Positions 18,385 to 26,629 of a stretch of 64,000 bases of DNA are shown here, piece by piece. Numbering within the stretch: the first letter of the stretch is position 1; every line of letters starts with the position of its first letter. The notes below the pieces were generated by a model, which worked only from the letters and a program-made list of their open reading frames with translations, was not told the origin of the DNA and did not search any database. Origin of the DNA: Candidatus Poribacteria bacterium (GTDB lineage: Bacteria; Poribacteria; WGA-4E; PCPOR2b); contig JAJDUM010000015.1 in NCBI GenBank assembly GCA_022826645.1, positions 31,811 through 95,810 on the forward strand, written 5' to 3'. A program made the position numbers and the translations under genes.

Positions 18385-19413
18385 TTGCGCTATTTAACGC
18401 TTGTTCTCAAGGGGTGCTGTATCGGGGTGGCGAATATTATTCCCGGTGTGAGTGGCGGTACGATGGCGGTTCTGCTCGGTATCTATGAGCGATTGATTCG
18501 TGCGCTGCGTCACATCGGGTTCTCAACTGTCAGAAAACTCTCGGCAATTCTCACCCTAAAAAAGGGCGCAATATCTGAAGCGCGGACAGAGTTGCATCGT
18601 ATCGATTTTGGGTTCCTGATAACTATTACCCTTGGTGCACTGTTCGCTGTTGTAGCGTCTGCCAAACTAATCATCTATCTGCTCAATGAGCAGCACGATC
18701 CGACTTACGGCTTCTTTTGTGGATTGGTGCTGACCTCCGTTATCATTCCATTCAGAATGCTGACACGTTTTACTGTTAAAGAATGTATTTCCCTGCTCCT
18801 CGCTGTGGGTTTAACGGTGGGACTGACACTCAGCATGAGCGGAGAAAAGAGGTTGGAGAGTGAGCAACGGAAACATGAACTCAAGCAGAGCTACGTCGGC
18901 GGAGATACAGTCTCAGAAGCGGGGGCTTCGACGGAGGCACTCGGACAGATCCCAAAAGGAACGAACCGCGCCATTGGAAAGCTGCTCTATCTGTTTGTAT
19001 GTAGTGCTATTGCGGTTTCTGCGATGATCCTGCCCGGCATCAGCGGTTCTTTCATCTTTATCCTGCTGGGCGTCTACTTCGATGTGCTCGCGTCAGTGAA
19101 TAACCGGGACTGGATTGTGATAGGGGTTGTGGCTTTGGGTGGAGTGCTCGGACTGCTGACGTTCACGCGATTGTTAAATTATGTCCTTGAACGTCATCAC
19201 GACCTGACAGTATCGTTCTTAATTGGGTTGATGCTCGCATCGCTATACGGGCTCTGGCCCTTCCGCAGCTATGCAATGGTCGGTGAGGAACGCATTGACC
19301 TCGCTCATATTCTTCCACAAGCGAACGTGAACTTGGTTATCACGGGTTTAGCATTTCTGGTCGGCTGCGGGGTGGTCCTCCTGTTTTATTGTCTGGAAGG
19401 TAAAAGAGATTAA
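18385..19413 (+). CDS. DUF368 integral membrane protein
   Basis: A 342-residue membrane protein of about 8-9 hydrophobic segments with the two DUF368 hallmark repeats: ANIIPGVSGGTMAVLLGIYERLI near the N-terminus and ILPGISGSFIFILLGVYFDVL in the middle. The family has been linked to polyprenyl-phosphate flipping, which I mention as established knowledge of relatives, not as shown here. The start is TTG at 18385 after GGAGGAG. A hydrophilic loop of about 60 residues (residues 150-200, rich in Glu and Ser) separates the halves. Confidence 0.85.
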   Translation: MRYLTLVLKGCCIGVANIIPGVSGGTMAVLLGIYERLIRALRHIGFSTVRKLSAILTLKKGAISEARTELHRIDFGFLITITLGALFAVVASAKLIIYLLNEQHDPTYGFFCGLVLTSVIIPFRMLTRFTVKECISLLLAVGLTVGLTLSMSGEKRLESEQRKHELKQSYVGGDTVSEAGASTEALGQIPKGTNRAIGKLLYLFVCSAIAVSAMILPGISGSFIFILLGVYFDVLASVNNRDWIVIGVVALGGVLGLLTFTRLLNYVLERHHDLTVSFLIGLMLASLYGLWPFRSYAMVGEERIDLAHILPQANVNLVITGLAFLVGCGVVLLFYCLEGKRD

Positions 19414-19528
19414 TGCTAACTGGGCAGCAATGGTTGAAGGTTGATGTTTTATGGATTATGAAAGACGAGACTTAAGAAAGGTTACATGGATTGGGAATTC
19501 TAAAGCAAAGTTGAAAGGGAGATCCATC

Positions 19529-19795
19529 GTGTCAACTGCAACAAAGGAATGGGTACTTGATACAGTTACAAAACTACCAGACCCTGAGATGGGAGAACTG
19601 AAGCAATACTTGGAATATCTTATCTGGAAATCGCAAAAGCCGAAAGGAAAGGGGCAACCCAAACAGGTCCTAGAGGCTATTAATAAATCACATGACGTGA
19701 CGATGGAAGATGCTCTGGCTCTGCTTGAGTCAATTAAAGAGGGGAAAACTCCCATACGATTTGATTCCCCCTTTGACGAGTCGGAAGGGCCATAG
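19529..19795 (+). CDS. Putative antitoxin of a VapBC-like pair
   Basis: An 88-residue acidic, helical protein (from GTG at 19529, AAGGGAG 6 nt upstream). It has no recognisable DNA-binding fold that I can name; the first half (PDPEMGELKQYLEYLIWKSQKP) is helical, and the end (DALALLESIKEGKTPIRFDSPFDES) is the kind of tail that wraps a PIN toxin. The role is inferred from position: it ends 4 bp before the start of the PIN-domain gene. The frame is open to an ATG at 19451, but that extension is not supported by a ribosome site as good. Confidence 0.6.
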   Translation: MSTATKEWVLDTVTKLPDPEMGELKQYLEYLIWKSQKPKGKGQPKQVLEAINKSHDVTMEDALALLESIKEGKTPIRFDSPFDESEGP

Positions 19796-19798
19796 TTC

Positions 19799-20215
19799 AT
19801 GGATTATCTTTTAGAAACATCAACGTGCAGCCTTTTAATGGCGCACGCCCCTCGTGTGGTCGCCCATTTTGACTCTTTATCTGATGTCGATGATTACGCT
19901 TTTACTTGTACGATTGTTAAAGGTGAAATCCTTTTTGGAATTGAGAGACTTCCAACAGGGCGTAGGCGACAATCTTTGGTGAATCAAGTGGTCAACTTGT
20001 TTGCGGGGTTGCCGTGCCTTGCAGTCCCGGAAGAAACTGCTGATTATTACGCACAAATGAAAAGGCAAGCGGAACAACAGGGGACACCATTGTCGGATAA
20101 CGATCTTTGGATAGCTGCCACTGCTATGACACTCAATGCAATCCTTGTGACTTCTGATTTAGACTTTCAGAGAATTACTGGATTCGGATTACGGCTTGAG
20201 GATTGGATAAGGTGA
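19799..20215 (+). CDS. PIN-domain toxin, VapC-like
   Basis: A 138-residue PIN ribonuclease-type protein. Opening motif DYLLETSTCS: the usual first acidic residue (Asp of LLDTN) is Glu6. Then Glu43 in KGEILFGIE, and SDNDLWIAATA with Asp100/Asp102, and LVTSDLDFQRI with Asp120/Asp122. So all four acidic positions are filled, the first by Glu. Toxin of a type II pair with the small gene directly upstream. The pair sits between the DUF368 gene and nadK, on the same strand. Confidence 0.8.
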   Translation: MDYLLETSTCSLLMAHAPRVVAHFDSLSDVDDYAFTCTIVKGEILFGIERLPTGRRRQSLVNQVVNLFAGLPCLAVPEETADYYAQMKRQAEQQGTPLSDNDLWIAATAMTLNAILVTSDLDFQRITGFGLRLEDWIR

Positions 20216-20334
20216 TATACTTCCAAATTTGAAGCATTGGGATTATTCAGTGTCAGCTAACAGGTAGGGAGCACGTCAACTGGTATCAAATTGATAACTG
20301 ATTGAAAGGGTTTTTCCGGGACAAATTACAATCT

Positions 20335-21213
20335 ATGAAAACAGTTGGTTTCTTCGTCAATACTGCTAAACCCCACGCGCTACAGGTCGCCACAGAGGCT
20401 GCTGACTGGCTCCGAAAGCACGGGGCAAAACCACTGGTTCCTGATGCGGAAGCTGCGCTACTTGGTCTGGCGGGTGCCGGCTGCGATCGCCGTGAATTGG
20501 CGTCGCAATCTGACCTATTGTTGGTTCTCGGTGGCGATGGCACACTGCTTGACGCTGCACACATACCCCAAATCGAGAACGTCCCAATCCTTGCTGTGAA
20601 TCTCGGCAGCCTCGGTTTCCTCACCGAGGTGCCGCGTGACCAGCTGTACGCTGCTTTGGAAAATGTCTTTAACGGTGACTACAAAATTGATCGGCGCATG
20701 ATGTTTGAGGTCAGCGTTGAGAACCAAGGACAAGAGTTTTCCAACTCGTTTGCACTCAACGATGTTGTAATTCGGCACTATACACAACTGATTGAATTGG
20801 AAACTTATATTGACGGCGAACCGTTTGTCACCTATAACGGTGACGGACTAATTATCGCCACACCAAGCGGTTCGACCGCCTATTCCTTAGCATGTGGGGG
20901 GCCAATCGTTGAACCGCATCTCAACGCGATTCTCCTGACACCCATTTCCCCGCATTCATTGACAATGCGCCCTTTTATCGCGCACGGAGATTCAGAAATC
21001 ACCGTCGTCATGCAATCCGACTATAGCAGTGTCAATCTACTCGTCGACGGTCCCCGTGAGACACACCCCGTTGCTCCCAATTCCCTAATTCGTGTGCGTA
21101 AAGCAGATAAGACCATCCAGCTAATCCGTTCTCTACACCATAGCAATTACGAAGTCCTGCAAACGAAACTGATGTTGGGAGAGAGTACGAAACGAAAAAC
21201 TGAAGCGGTTTGA
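20335..21213 (+). CDS. nadK: NAD kinase
   Basis: About 292 residues (ppnK family), makes NADP from NAD. The GGDG motif is at residues 66-69 (LLLVLGGDGTLLDAA); the second conserved block NGDGLIIATPSGSTAYSLACGGPIVEP is intact. ATG at 20335 is the natural start (MKTVGFFVNT); the upstream TTG at 20302 is less likely. In many bacteria nadK is followed closely by recN; here a 5.4-kb cassette separates them. Confidence 0.9.
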   Translation: MKTVGFFVNTAKPHALQVATEAADWLRKHGAKPLVPDAEAALLGLAGAGCDRRELASQSDLLLVLGGDGTLLDAAHIPQIENVPILAVNLGSLGFLTEVPRDQLYAALENVFNGDYKIDRRMMFEVSVENQGQEFSNSFALNDVVIRHYTQLIELETYIDGEPFVTYNGDGLIIATPSGSTAYSLACGGPIVEPHLNAILLTPISPHSLTMRPFIAHGDSEITVVMQSDYSSVNLLVDGPRETHPVAPNSLIRVRKADKTIQLIRSLHHSNYEVLQTKLMLGESTKRKTEAV

Positions 21214-21397
21214 ACACTCCGGGAATCTTTTCGTAGGGAACGCAGATCTGCGTTCCAAAACCACCATATTACCCGCAACAATGACATATTAATTTTCCGG
21301 AGAGATTGTCTCCATAATCTACACGAACCATGAATAACCGAAATCGAAGCCGAATCGGCTACAGAATTACGACTATTCCGAAACAGGCTATTATCTG

Positions 21398-21895
21398 GTG
21401 ACAATCTGCACGCAGAACAAGGTTAATTATTTCGGTGAAATTAAAAAGAGACGAATACAGCTAAGCGATATCGAACAAATTGCAACGGATTGTTGGCAGG
21501 CGATTTCCAAACATTTTCGGGACACAGCATTAGATGAATTTGTTGTAATGCCCAATCACATACACGGAATTCTAATCTTCGTAGGGAACGCAGATCTGCG
21601 TTCCAAACCACTATATTGCCCGCAAGGACAGACCGACCGCTCAAAAATGTACTTGTCAAAAATCATTCATGGATTTAAATCATCGGTCACCCGAATAGCA
21701 AGAAAACAGTGGAACAATTACAGCTTTGGTTGGCAGAAATCATTTTACGACCACGTCATAAGAAACGATGCAGATTTACATCGTGTCCGTACCTACATCC
21801 GAAATAACCCGCTGAACTGGGAATCGGATCGAGACAACCAAATCAACTGGAAGGGCAGGAACGCAGATCTGCGTTCCCTACGAAGATATCGCTAA
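21398..21895 (+). CDS. REP-associated tyrosine transposase (RAYT, Y1/HUH family), 5' end probably frameshifted
   Basis: A 165-residue single-strand DNA transposase of the IS200/RAYT type. The HUH motif is MPNHIHGILIF (His54, His56); the C-terminal part SFYDHVIRNDADLHRVRTYIRNNPLNW holds the catalytic tyrosine candidates (Tyr117, Tyr133). Counting from the GTG at 21398, residues 61-70 (FVGNADLRSK) and 154-159 (RNADLR) are encoded by REP palindromes. Upstream, in the same frame, QNYDYSETGYY matches the missing family N-terminus, but it meets a stop (TAA at 21335) instead of a start; the ATG at 21330 is in another frame. So either a one-base indel broke the N-terminus or a GTG start gives a shortened protein. 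It ends 17 bp before the HsdS-like gene. Confidence 0.8.
   Translation: MTICTQNKVNYFGEIKKRRIQLSDIEQIATDCWQAISKHFRDTALDEFVVMPNHIHGILIFVGNADLRSKPLYCPQGQTDRSKMYLSKIIHGFKSSVTRIARKQWNNYSFGWQKSFYDHVIRNDADLHRVRTYIRNNPLNWESDRDNQINWKGRNADLRSLRRYR
21581..21604. repeat. REP palindrome inside the RAYT reading frame
   Basis: GTAGGGAACGCAGATCTGCG and the following TTCC, in frame within the transposase, encoding VGNADLRS. Confidence 0.8.
21858..21883. repeat. REP palindrome at the RAYT 3' end
   Basis: GGAACGCAGATCTGCGTTCC followed by CTACGA, inverted relative to the 5' copy; it forms the last codons of the transposase and lies 30 bp before the HsdS-like start. Confidence 0.8.
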
Positions 21896-21912
21896 AAATG
21901 CAAACCGGGTGA

Positions 21913-23328
21913 ATGATGCAGTATTCAATCGTAGATTTTAGTGAAATTGCAAAAAATTCTGACTTTAGAATTGATGCCGAATGTTACACGCCTTATCACC
22001 TAAAAGTTGAAAGGACTATTTCAAAGAAATCTTTTAATCTGGTTGAAGATTATGCTGTATCTGTGATTAATTTTGGTGCCTATTCGCTATGCAATTACAT
22101 TGAGTTTTTAGATTCCGGTAAACCTTTTCTGGTAACAGAGGATATTAACAATAATGTAATTGAGACCAGCAAGTTACACTATATTTCTGAGGCGGTTCAT
22201 CTATTACTCCACAAATCACATTGCTTTAAGGGGCAGGTTTTATTAACAATGGCTGGTGCATACTTAGGGCAAGCCGCGGTGTTCAATGAAGATTTTGAAT
22301 GCAGTTCTAATCAAGCGATTGCGAAAATAACACTTAAACCAAATTCAATTGATCCATATTATCTGTCAACATTTCTGAATTGCAGGTACGGACAATCTCA
22401 GATTGAGCGATTTAGAACCGGAACCGGGCAACCCAATCTAAATCTTGGCCTGATAAAGACCATAAAAGTTGTAGAGGCTTCTAATCATTTCCAAGGGGTA
22501 ATTGAAAAGGGAGTCAATACTGCCCTAGAGTTAAGACGAGAAGGTATTAATATTTACGAGGAAACCCAAACTCTCCTCCTCTCCGAACTCGGGCTTACTG
22601 ATTGGCAGCCCAAACACCGGCTGACTTTTGTCACGAACTATTCCGATATGGAACAAGCAGAACGGATTGATGCGGACTACTTCCAACCGAAATATGAGGA
22701 AATCGTCCACACCATCAAAAGTTATTCGGGTGGGTGGGATACGCTGGGGTGTTTGATTGACTTAAAAGACGAGAACTTTATACCGGCGGATAAAACCGAG
22801 TACAAATACATTGAACTTGCCAATATTGCAGGCAATGGGGAAATAACTGGTTGCATGATAGAACAAGGTCAGGATTTGCCAAGTAGGGCAAGGCGTAAGG
22901 TAGCGACGGGAGATGTTATTGTTTCATCTATAGAGGGTTCATTGGACAGTATTGCCTTAATAGATGAGGAATACGATCAAGCCCTCTGCTCTACCGGATT
23001 CCATGTTGTCAATTCACAGGCATTCAATTCCGAGACCTTGCTGGTGTTATTGAAAAGCATCGTTGGACAATTGCAACTCAAGAAAGGGTGTAGTGGAACC
23101 ATTCTTACGGCAATCAATAAAGATGAATTTGGCAAGGTTATTTTGCCAATAATAGCAGAAGAAAAACAACTCCAAATCCAACAGAAAGTTGTCGAATCAT
23201 TCAATCTACGGAAGCAATCCAAGCATCTACTGGAATGTGCCAAGCGGGCGGTGGAGATAGCCATTGAACAGGATGAACAAACCGCGATTGATTGGCTGGA
23301 AGATAGAACGAAAGAAATAGAGATATAA
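21913..23328 (+). CDS. HsdS-like type I specificity protein (orphan)
   Basis: A 471-residue protein laid out like a type I restriction specificity subunit: two target-recognition halves each closed by helical spacers. The N-terminal half includes FLVTEDINNNVI and GQVLLTMAGAYLGQAAVFNEDFECSSNQAIAKI; the second half has YKYIELANI, RARRKVATGDVIVSSIEGSLDSIAL and LLVLLKSIVGQLQLKKGCSGT. It begins with a short SIVDFSEIAKNSDFRIDAECYTP block. There is no hsdM or hsdR in the window. The C-terminus AVEIAIEQDEQTAIDWLE recurs in the zinc-motif protein two genes downstream. Two ATGs (21913, 21916); the ribosome site is weak (GGGTGA). Likely recognises a bipartite DNA sequence. Confidence 0.75.
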   Translation: MMQYSIVDFSEIAKNSDFRIDAECYTPYHLKVERTISKKSFNLVEDYAVSVINFGAYSLCNYIEFLDSGKPFLVTEDINNNVIETSKLHYISEAVHLLLHKSHCFKGQVLLTMAGAYLGQAAVFNEDFECSSNQAIAKITLKPNSIDPYYLSTFLNCRYGQSQIERFRTGTGQPNLNLGLIKTIKVVEASNHFQGVIEKGVNTALELRREGINIYEETQTLLLSELGLTDWQPKHRLTFVTNYSDMEQAERIDADYFQPKYEEIVHTIKSYSGGWDTLGCLIDLKDENFIPADKTEYKYIELANIAGNGEITGCMIEQGQDLPSRARRKVATGDVIVSSIEGSLDSIALIDEEYDQALCSTGFHVVNSQAFNSETLLVLLKSIVGQLQLKKGCSGTILTAINKDEFGKVILPIIAEEKQLQIQQKVVESFNLRKQSKHLLECAKRAVEIAIEQDEQTAIDWLEDRTKEIEI

Positions 23329-23397
23329 AAACGCTCCATCTTACAACAATTCCACTTTGCCTTACTGGTAAAGTTGGGTCATTATGTGTAAAGGACT

Positions 23398-23898
23398 ATG
23401 ACAACAAATATTTCAGATTATATACAAGTTTTTGAGAAACTAGATGAATTGGGCTGTAGTTACTCAGGAGGCATTGCCATTTTACCTGTAGATTTTGAAA
23501 CAGCCACATCGACGACAAGTCTCAGGCAGTTATCGCAGGCTTCAATTATAAAAAAATTATTCAGAAGCAATGATATTCCATATTCTGAAATCAGACAGGA
23601 AAATGAAAAACCCGGATACATTCAACACAACGCGTTTGAATGGGTGGGCCCAACGCTATTTGTTTCTGCGGCACTTTTGTCGACAAATCCAGAGATAATT
23701 TCCGTTTTACTTGGCATCACTGCTAATTACCTTACGGATTTTTTCAAAGGATTTCCTGGAGAAAAGAAGGTGAAACTAGATATGGTTGTAGAAACACCCT
23801 CTGGAACCTGTAAAAGAATCAGTTGTGAAGGCAATGCTGATGAGCTAACAAAGCTAGATGATCTTGTGGAAAAGATAGGAGAGGTATTGAATGAGTAA
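23398..23898 (+). CDS. Unrecognised 166-residue protein in the cassette
   Basis: I recognise no family. The N-terminal half is mixed alpha/beta (SDYIQVFEKLDELGCSYSGG). A central stretch of about 25 apolar residues (FVSAALLSTNPEIISVLLGITANYL, broken by Asn-Pro-Glu) could be one membrane segment or a buried helix; I think membrane association possible but not certain. The C-terminus is charged (DELTKLDDLVEKIGEVLNE). It starts 70 bp after the HsdS-like gene, and its last 8 bases overlap the next start, so it is translated with the following genes. Confidence 0.6.
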   Translation: MTTNISDYIQVFEKLDELGCSYSGGIAILPVDFETATSTTSLRQLSQASIIKKLFRSNDIPYSEIRQENEKPGYIQHNAFEWVGPTLFVSAALLSTNPEIISVLLGITANYLTDFFKGFPGEKKVKLDMVVETPSGTCKRISCEGNADELTKLDDLVEKIGEVLNE

Positions 23899-24661
23899 TT
23901 GTCTCCCCAATTTTGTTATTGAATTTAACAAGCGTGTCAAAGAATCAGAAGTATTTCGGTCAATAGCGCGAGACAGCGAATTACAGCAGGAAGCATGTGA
24001 AAATCTTGAAAGTGCATTGTCGGAAATAGCCCAAGAAAAGCAGATAGCTGTTGAAAATAACAATGAGGATTATGCAAATCTACTTCTTGGTTGTGAATTC
24101 GCTGCTCAATCATTACTTCATGAACTAAAAATGTGGCTACTGTTAAAGCAGGAAAAGCCGGAGGAAGCATGGGATCATCTTGTTGGTGCACAGATGAAAG
24201 CAACTAGGGCGGCTAAAGCAGATAACGGTTTTCGACATTTAGAACATTACCGCCAGCACCTAGAAATAATTGAGAAAATAGTATTTCCTCCCCAAGTGTT
24301 TGTCAGTGCGGGAATGATTATACATGAACAGGAGTGTTCAATTTGCGGTGAAGACTATGATGAATGTGAACATATTGCAGGAAAGCCATATATGGGTAAT
24401 TTCTGCCATGTAATTGTTAAAGATGTAACAGCTGACCACATATCTATAGTTGAAAACCCTGCCGATAAACGTTGTAGGGTGACTTCTTTTAATGTTGAAG
24501 GTGGTTCGCGTAATAAAATGACTTGGAAGATAAAGGAAAGTGCCGAAAACACATCAGCACCTACTGGCTATGCCGAACGGACAGCGCAGCTAGCCATTGA
24601 GGGGGACGAACAAACCGCGATCGACTATCTGGAAAAGGAAACTAAGGAGATAACAGGATGA
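23891..24661 (+). CDS. Zinc-motif protein with HsdS-like C-terminal tail
   Basis: A 256-residue protein, function unknown. Residues 1-130 are helical and charged; at 149-161 there is a probable zinc site, CSICGEDYDECEH (C-x2-C-x6-C-x-H), and the following CHVIVKDVTADHISIVENPADKRCRV is a small beta domain. The last 30 residues (AQLAIEGDEQTAIDYLEKETKEITG) match the tail of the HsdS-like protein with 18 of 30 identical in my alignment. The gene begins inside the end of the previous one and its stop overlaps the ATPase start by 4 bp (ATGA), which implies coupled translation. Confidence 0.65.
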   Translation: MSNCLPNFVIEFNKRVKESEVFRSIARDSELQQEACENLESALSEIAQEKQIAVENNNEDYANLLLGCEFAAQSLLHELKMWLLLKQEKPEEAWDHLVGAQMKATRAAKADNGFRHLEHYRQHLEIIEKIVFPPQVFVSAGMIIHEQECSICGEDYDECEHIAGKPYMGNFCHVIVKDVTADHISIVENPADKRCRVTSFNVEGGSRNKMTWKIKESAENTSAPTGYAERTAQLAIEGDEQTAIDYLEKETKEITG

Positions 24662-25983
24662 ACATCACCCAATTCACAATGGAGGAGGTACGCTGCTTTG
24701 CAGAACGCCAAGAGTTCAATATTCGCCCCCTGACATTTTTAGTCGGGGAAAACAGTACCGGCAAAACCACAGCGTTGGGGTGTTTTCAGGTGTTAGCCAA
24801 TTATTTGAACGGTTTGGGAGTAGATTTTAATTCAGCACCCTATTCGATGGGAATCTTTAAGGATATTGTCAGAAACAGTAGAAAAACAGAGAAGGGGTTT
24901 AAGCTTGGATGTACCTTTGGTGGTAAGGCTGAAGAAGATGGTGAATGGATAGTTGAGTTCGTTGAAAAGGAGGGAGGGGTTGAACCCTCTGTCAGAACAG
25001 TGAAACTGAAATACACTGACAACGAAATCGTTTTAAGTGCTGACTATGCAGGGAAAGGGGGAATGGCTTTCACCTACTGTGATAAGGAACAGAATCGGTA
25101 TCGTATAGGAGTGAATTCTGCTATTTTGGATAGTAATTCACCCTTCTTTCTTTTAAATCGTTTTCATCATAGAGGGGAACGGCGATCTGAGGAAGAAACT
25201 GCCCTAACGAACTATTTACAGGAAAAGCGCGGAAGTTTGAGGTATTCATGGGGGGGGCTGGAGGGAAGTTCCGTATTTAGTATGTCACCAATTCGTTCAC
25301 AACCAAAACGGACGTATGACCCGATGAGAGAATTTGATGATCCCGAAGGGAGCGATATTCCAATACGGTTAATGCGAATAAAAGCGACGAATAAAGAGAA
25401 GTGGGAATTTTTGAAAGAGCGATTGGTCAAATTTGGTGAACGTTCAGAGCTTTTTCAGAACATAGACGTTAGAAACTTCGGTGGATCTATGGGCAATCCA
25501 TTCCAACTGAAGGTCAAGGTGAAGGGACCAACCTCCAATATCATTGATGTCGGCTACGGTGTCAGTCAAATCCTGCCAATTTTAGTGAATATTTTCGATC
25601 AGCCTGTTTCTCGTCAGCGCGTTTATAGAAGTGGGAGGATTCCCTGTTTTCTATTACAGCAGCCTGAGGTCCATCTGCACCCGAGGGCACAGGCGGAACT
25701 TGCCTCTTTATTAACTACAGCGGCTAGCCGGGATCGAGGTGGACAGTCGTTTATTGTTGAGACACACAGCGATTACATGATTGACCGGGCGCGGATTGAA
25801 ATCAGGAAGGGAACTATCCGTCACCAAGATGTATCTTTGATATATTTGGAGCCAAAGGGGCGTGTTGTCAATGTACATAATATCAGTTTTGATGATATGG
25901 GTAATATGATCAATGTGCCGAATCATTACAGAGAATTTTTCCTGACAGAAACCAAGCGGCTCATAGGTTTTGAGGATAAGTGA
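24658..25983 (+). CDS. AAA ATPase of the OLD/DUF3696-like group
   Basis: A 441-residue ABC-fold ATPase. Walker A GENSTGKT at residues 30-37; the ABC signature-like VGYGVSQILPI at 298-308; Walker B FLLQQPEVHLHP near 331-342 with the catalytic Glu336; the switch histidine in FIVETHSDYMI near 370. Unlike OLD nucleases there is no C-terminal TOPRIM domain; the protein stops soon after the ATPase core. ATPases of this kind often sense or power a partner effector in phage-defence systems. It shares ATGA with the gene before and 1 bp (TGATG) with the PIN-like gene after it. Confidence 0.75.
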   Translation: MNITQFTMEEVRCFAERQEFNIRPLTFLVGENSTGKTTALGCFQVLANYLNGLGVDFNSAPYSMGIFKDIVRNSRKTEKGFKLGCTFGGKAEEDGEWIVEFVEKEGGVEPSVRTVKLKYTDNEIVLSADYAGKGGMAFTYCDKEQNRYRIGVNSAILDSNSPFFLLNRFHHRGERRSEEETALTNYLQEKRGSLRYSWGGLEGSSVFSMSPIRSQPKRTYDPMREFDDPEGSDIPIRLMRIKATNKEKWEFLKERLVKFGERSELFQNIDVRNFGGSMGNPFQLKVKVKGPTSNIIDVGYGVSQILPILVNIFDQPVSRQRVYRSGRIPCFLLQQPEVHLHPRAQAELASLLTTAASRDRGGQSFIVETHSDYMIDRARIEIRKGTIRHQDVSLIYLEPKGRVVNVHNISFDDMGNMINVPNHYREFFLTETKRLIGFEDK

Positions 25984-26528
25984 TGTGTATTATTTTAGAT
26001 GTCAATAGTTTCAGTAATTTTAGGAACAGTGCTAATGAAGATATGGAACCCGTACGACATTGGTTAGAGAAGAAAAATGGCAAAATCGTCTATTCTTCCA
26101 CAGAGAAATTTAGAAGTGAGTGGGAAGCGAGCGGAGGGTATGAGTTGATGATAGAATTGCTATACCCAGGTGCGAGTTCCACTTCAGCCGTTAGGATGGG
26201 CTGGGAGCAGATATTGATTGAACTAGAAAGGTCGGGGACATTCAAATTAGTGAGGGCTAACGATGTACAAACAAAAACGGATGCATTAGAACAAGCAGGT
26301 GAACTTAGGTCAGATGATCCCCACATTATTGCATTAGCCATGCTTGCAAACGTGAAAGTATTGGTAGTCCAACGTCTTCCCGACGCACCAAGTAGAGGAA
26401 AAAGAAGACCGCCAAGAGGAGCCGACCCAAAATTACAGGCAGATTTTAAGGATCCTAGTTTTGTCGGGGGCAAAATTTATATTACAAAAAGCCATTCGGA
26501 CCTGCTGAGTAAAGATATGTGTCCTTAG
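25983..26528 (+). CDS. PIN-like protein, probable nuclease effector
   Basis: About 181 residues. The N-terminus CIILDVNSFSNF has the first acidic residue of PIN domains (Asp6); the middle SDDPHIIALAMLANVKVLVVQ gives Asp111/Asp112, and LQADFKD gives Asp154, an arrangement like that of PIN-like RNases; I do not see a second clear Glu. The first ATG (25983) overlaps the ATPase stop by 1 bp; a GTG at 25980 is an alternative. Being the last gene of the set, after an ATPase, it is a candidate toxic effector. The stop is followed at once by a REP palindrome (26528). Confidence 0.6.
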   Translation: MCIILDVNSFSNFRNSANEDMEPVRHWLEKKNGKIVYSSTEKFRSEWEASGGYELMIELLYPGASSTSAVRMGWEQILIELERSGTFKLVRANDVQTKTDALEQAGELRSDDPHIIALAMLANVKVLVVQRLPDAPSRGKRRPPRGADPKLQADFKDPSFVGGKIYITKSHSDLLSKDMCP

Positions 26529-26573
26529 TAGGGAACGCAGATCTGCGTTCCCTACGATTTCTTAACATGAGCC
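26528..26573. repeat. Perfect REP palindrome plus half a MITE-B end at the right edge of the cassette
   Basis: A 28-bp perfect palindrome, GTAGGGAAC arm, centre GCAGATCTGC, mirrored arm (26528-26555), identical to the RAYT palindromes. It is followed by TTCTTAACATGAGCC ending at 26573, which is the right end of the MITE-B family; the left end is missing. It bounds the cassette before recN. Confidence 0.75.
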
Positions 26574-26629
26574 AATCATCTTTATCAACCGACAAGCCAG
26601 CCTACTAAATAAAAAAATTAAATTTTGCC

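Larger units (their letters stand above)
21233..21883. mobile_element. RAYT/REP unit (REPtron-like)
   Basis: A REP-associated transposase gene framed by palindromes in opposite orientation: GTAGGGAACGCAGATCTG at 21233 and its mirror GGAACGCAGATCTGCGTTCC at 21858-21877 running on into CTACGA. A third copy is inside the reading frame at 21581-21604. The 5' and internal copies share about 48 bp, since both continue into AACCACNATATTNCCCGCAA, which shows they are copies of a unit bigger than the palindrome. Confidence 0.75.

Noticed and set aside
26528..26555. Palindrome after the PIN-like gene as a rho-independent terminator
   Set aside because: It is a REP identical to those around the RAYT and is not followed by a T tract; it could still affect transcription, but I do not call it a terminator.
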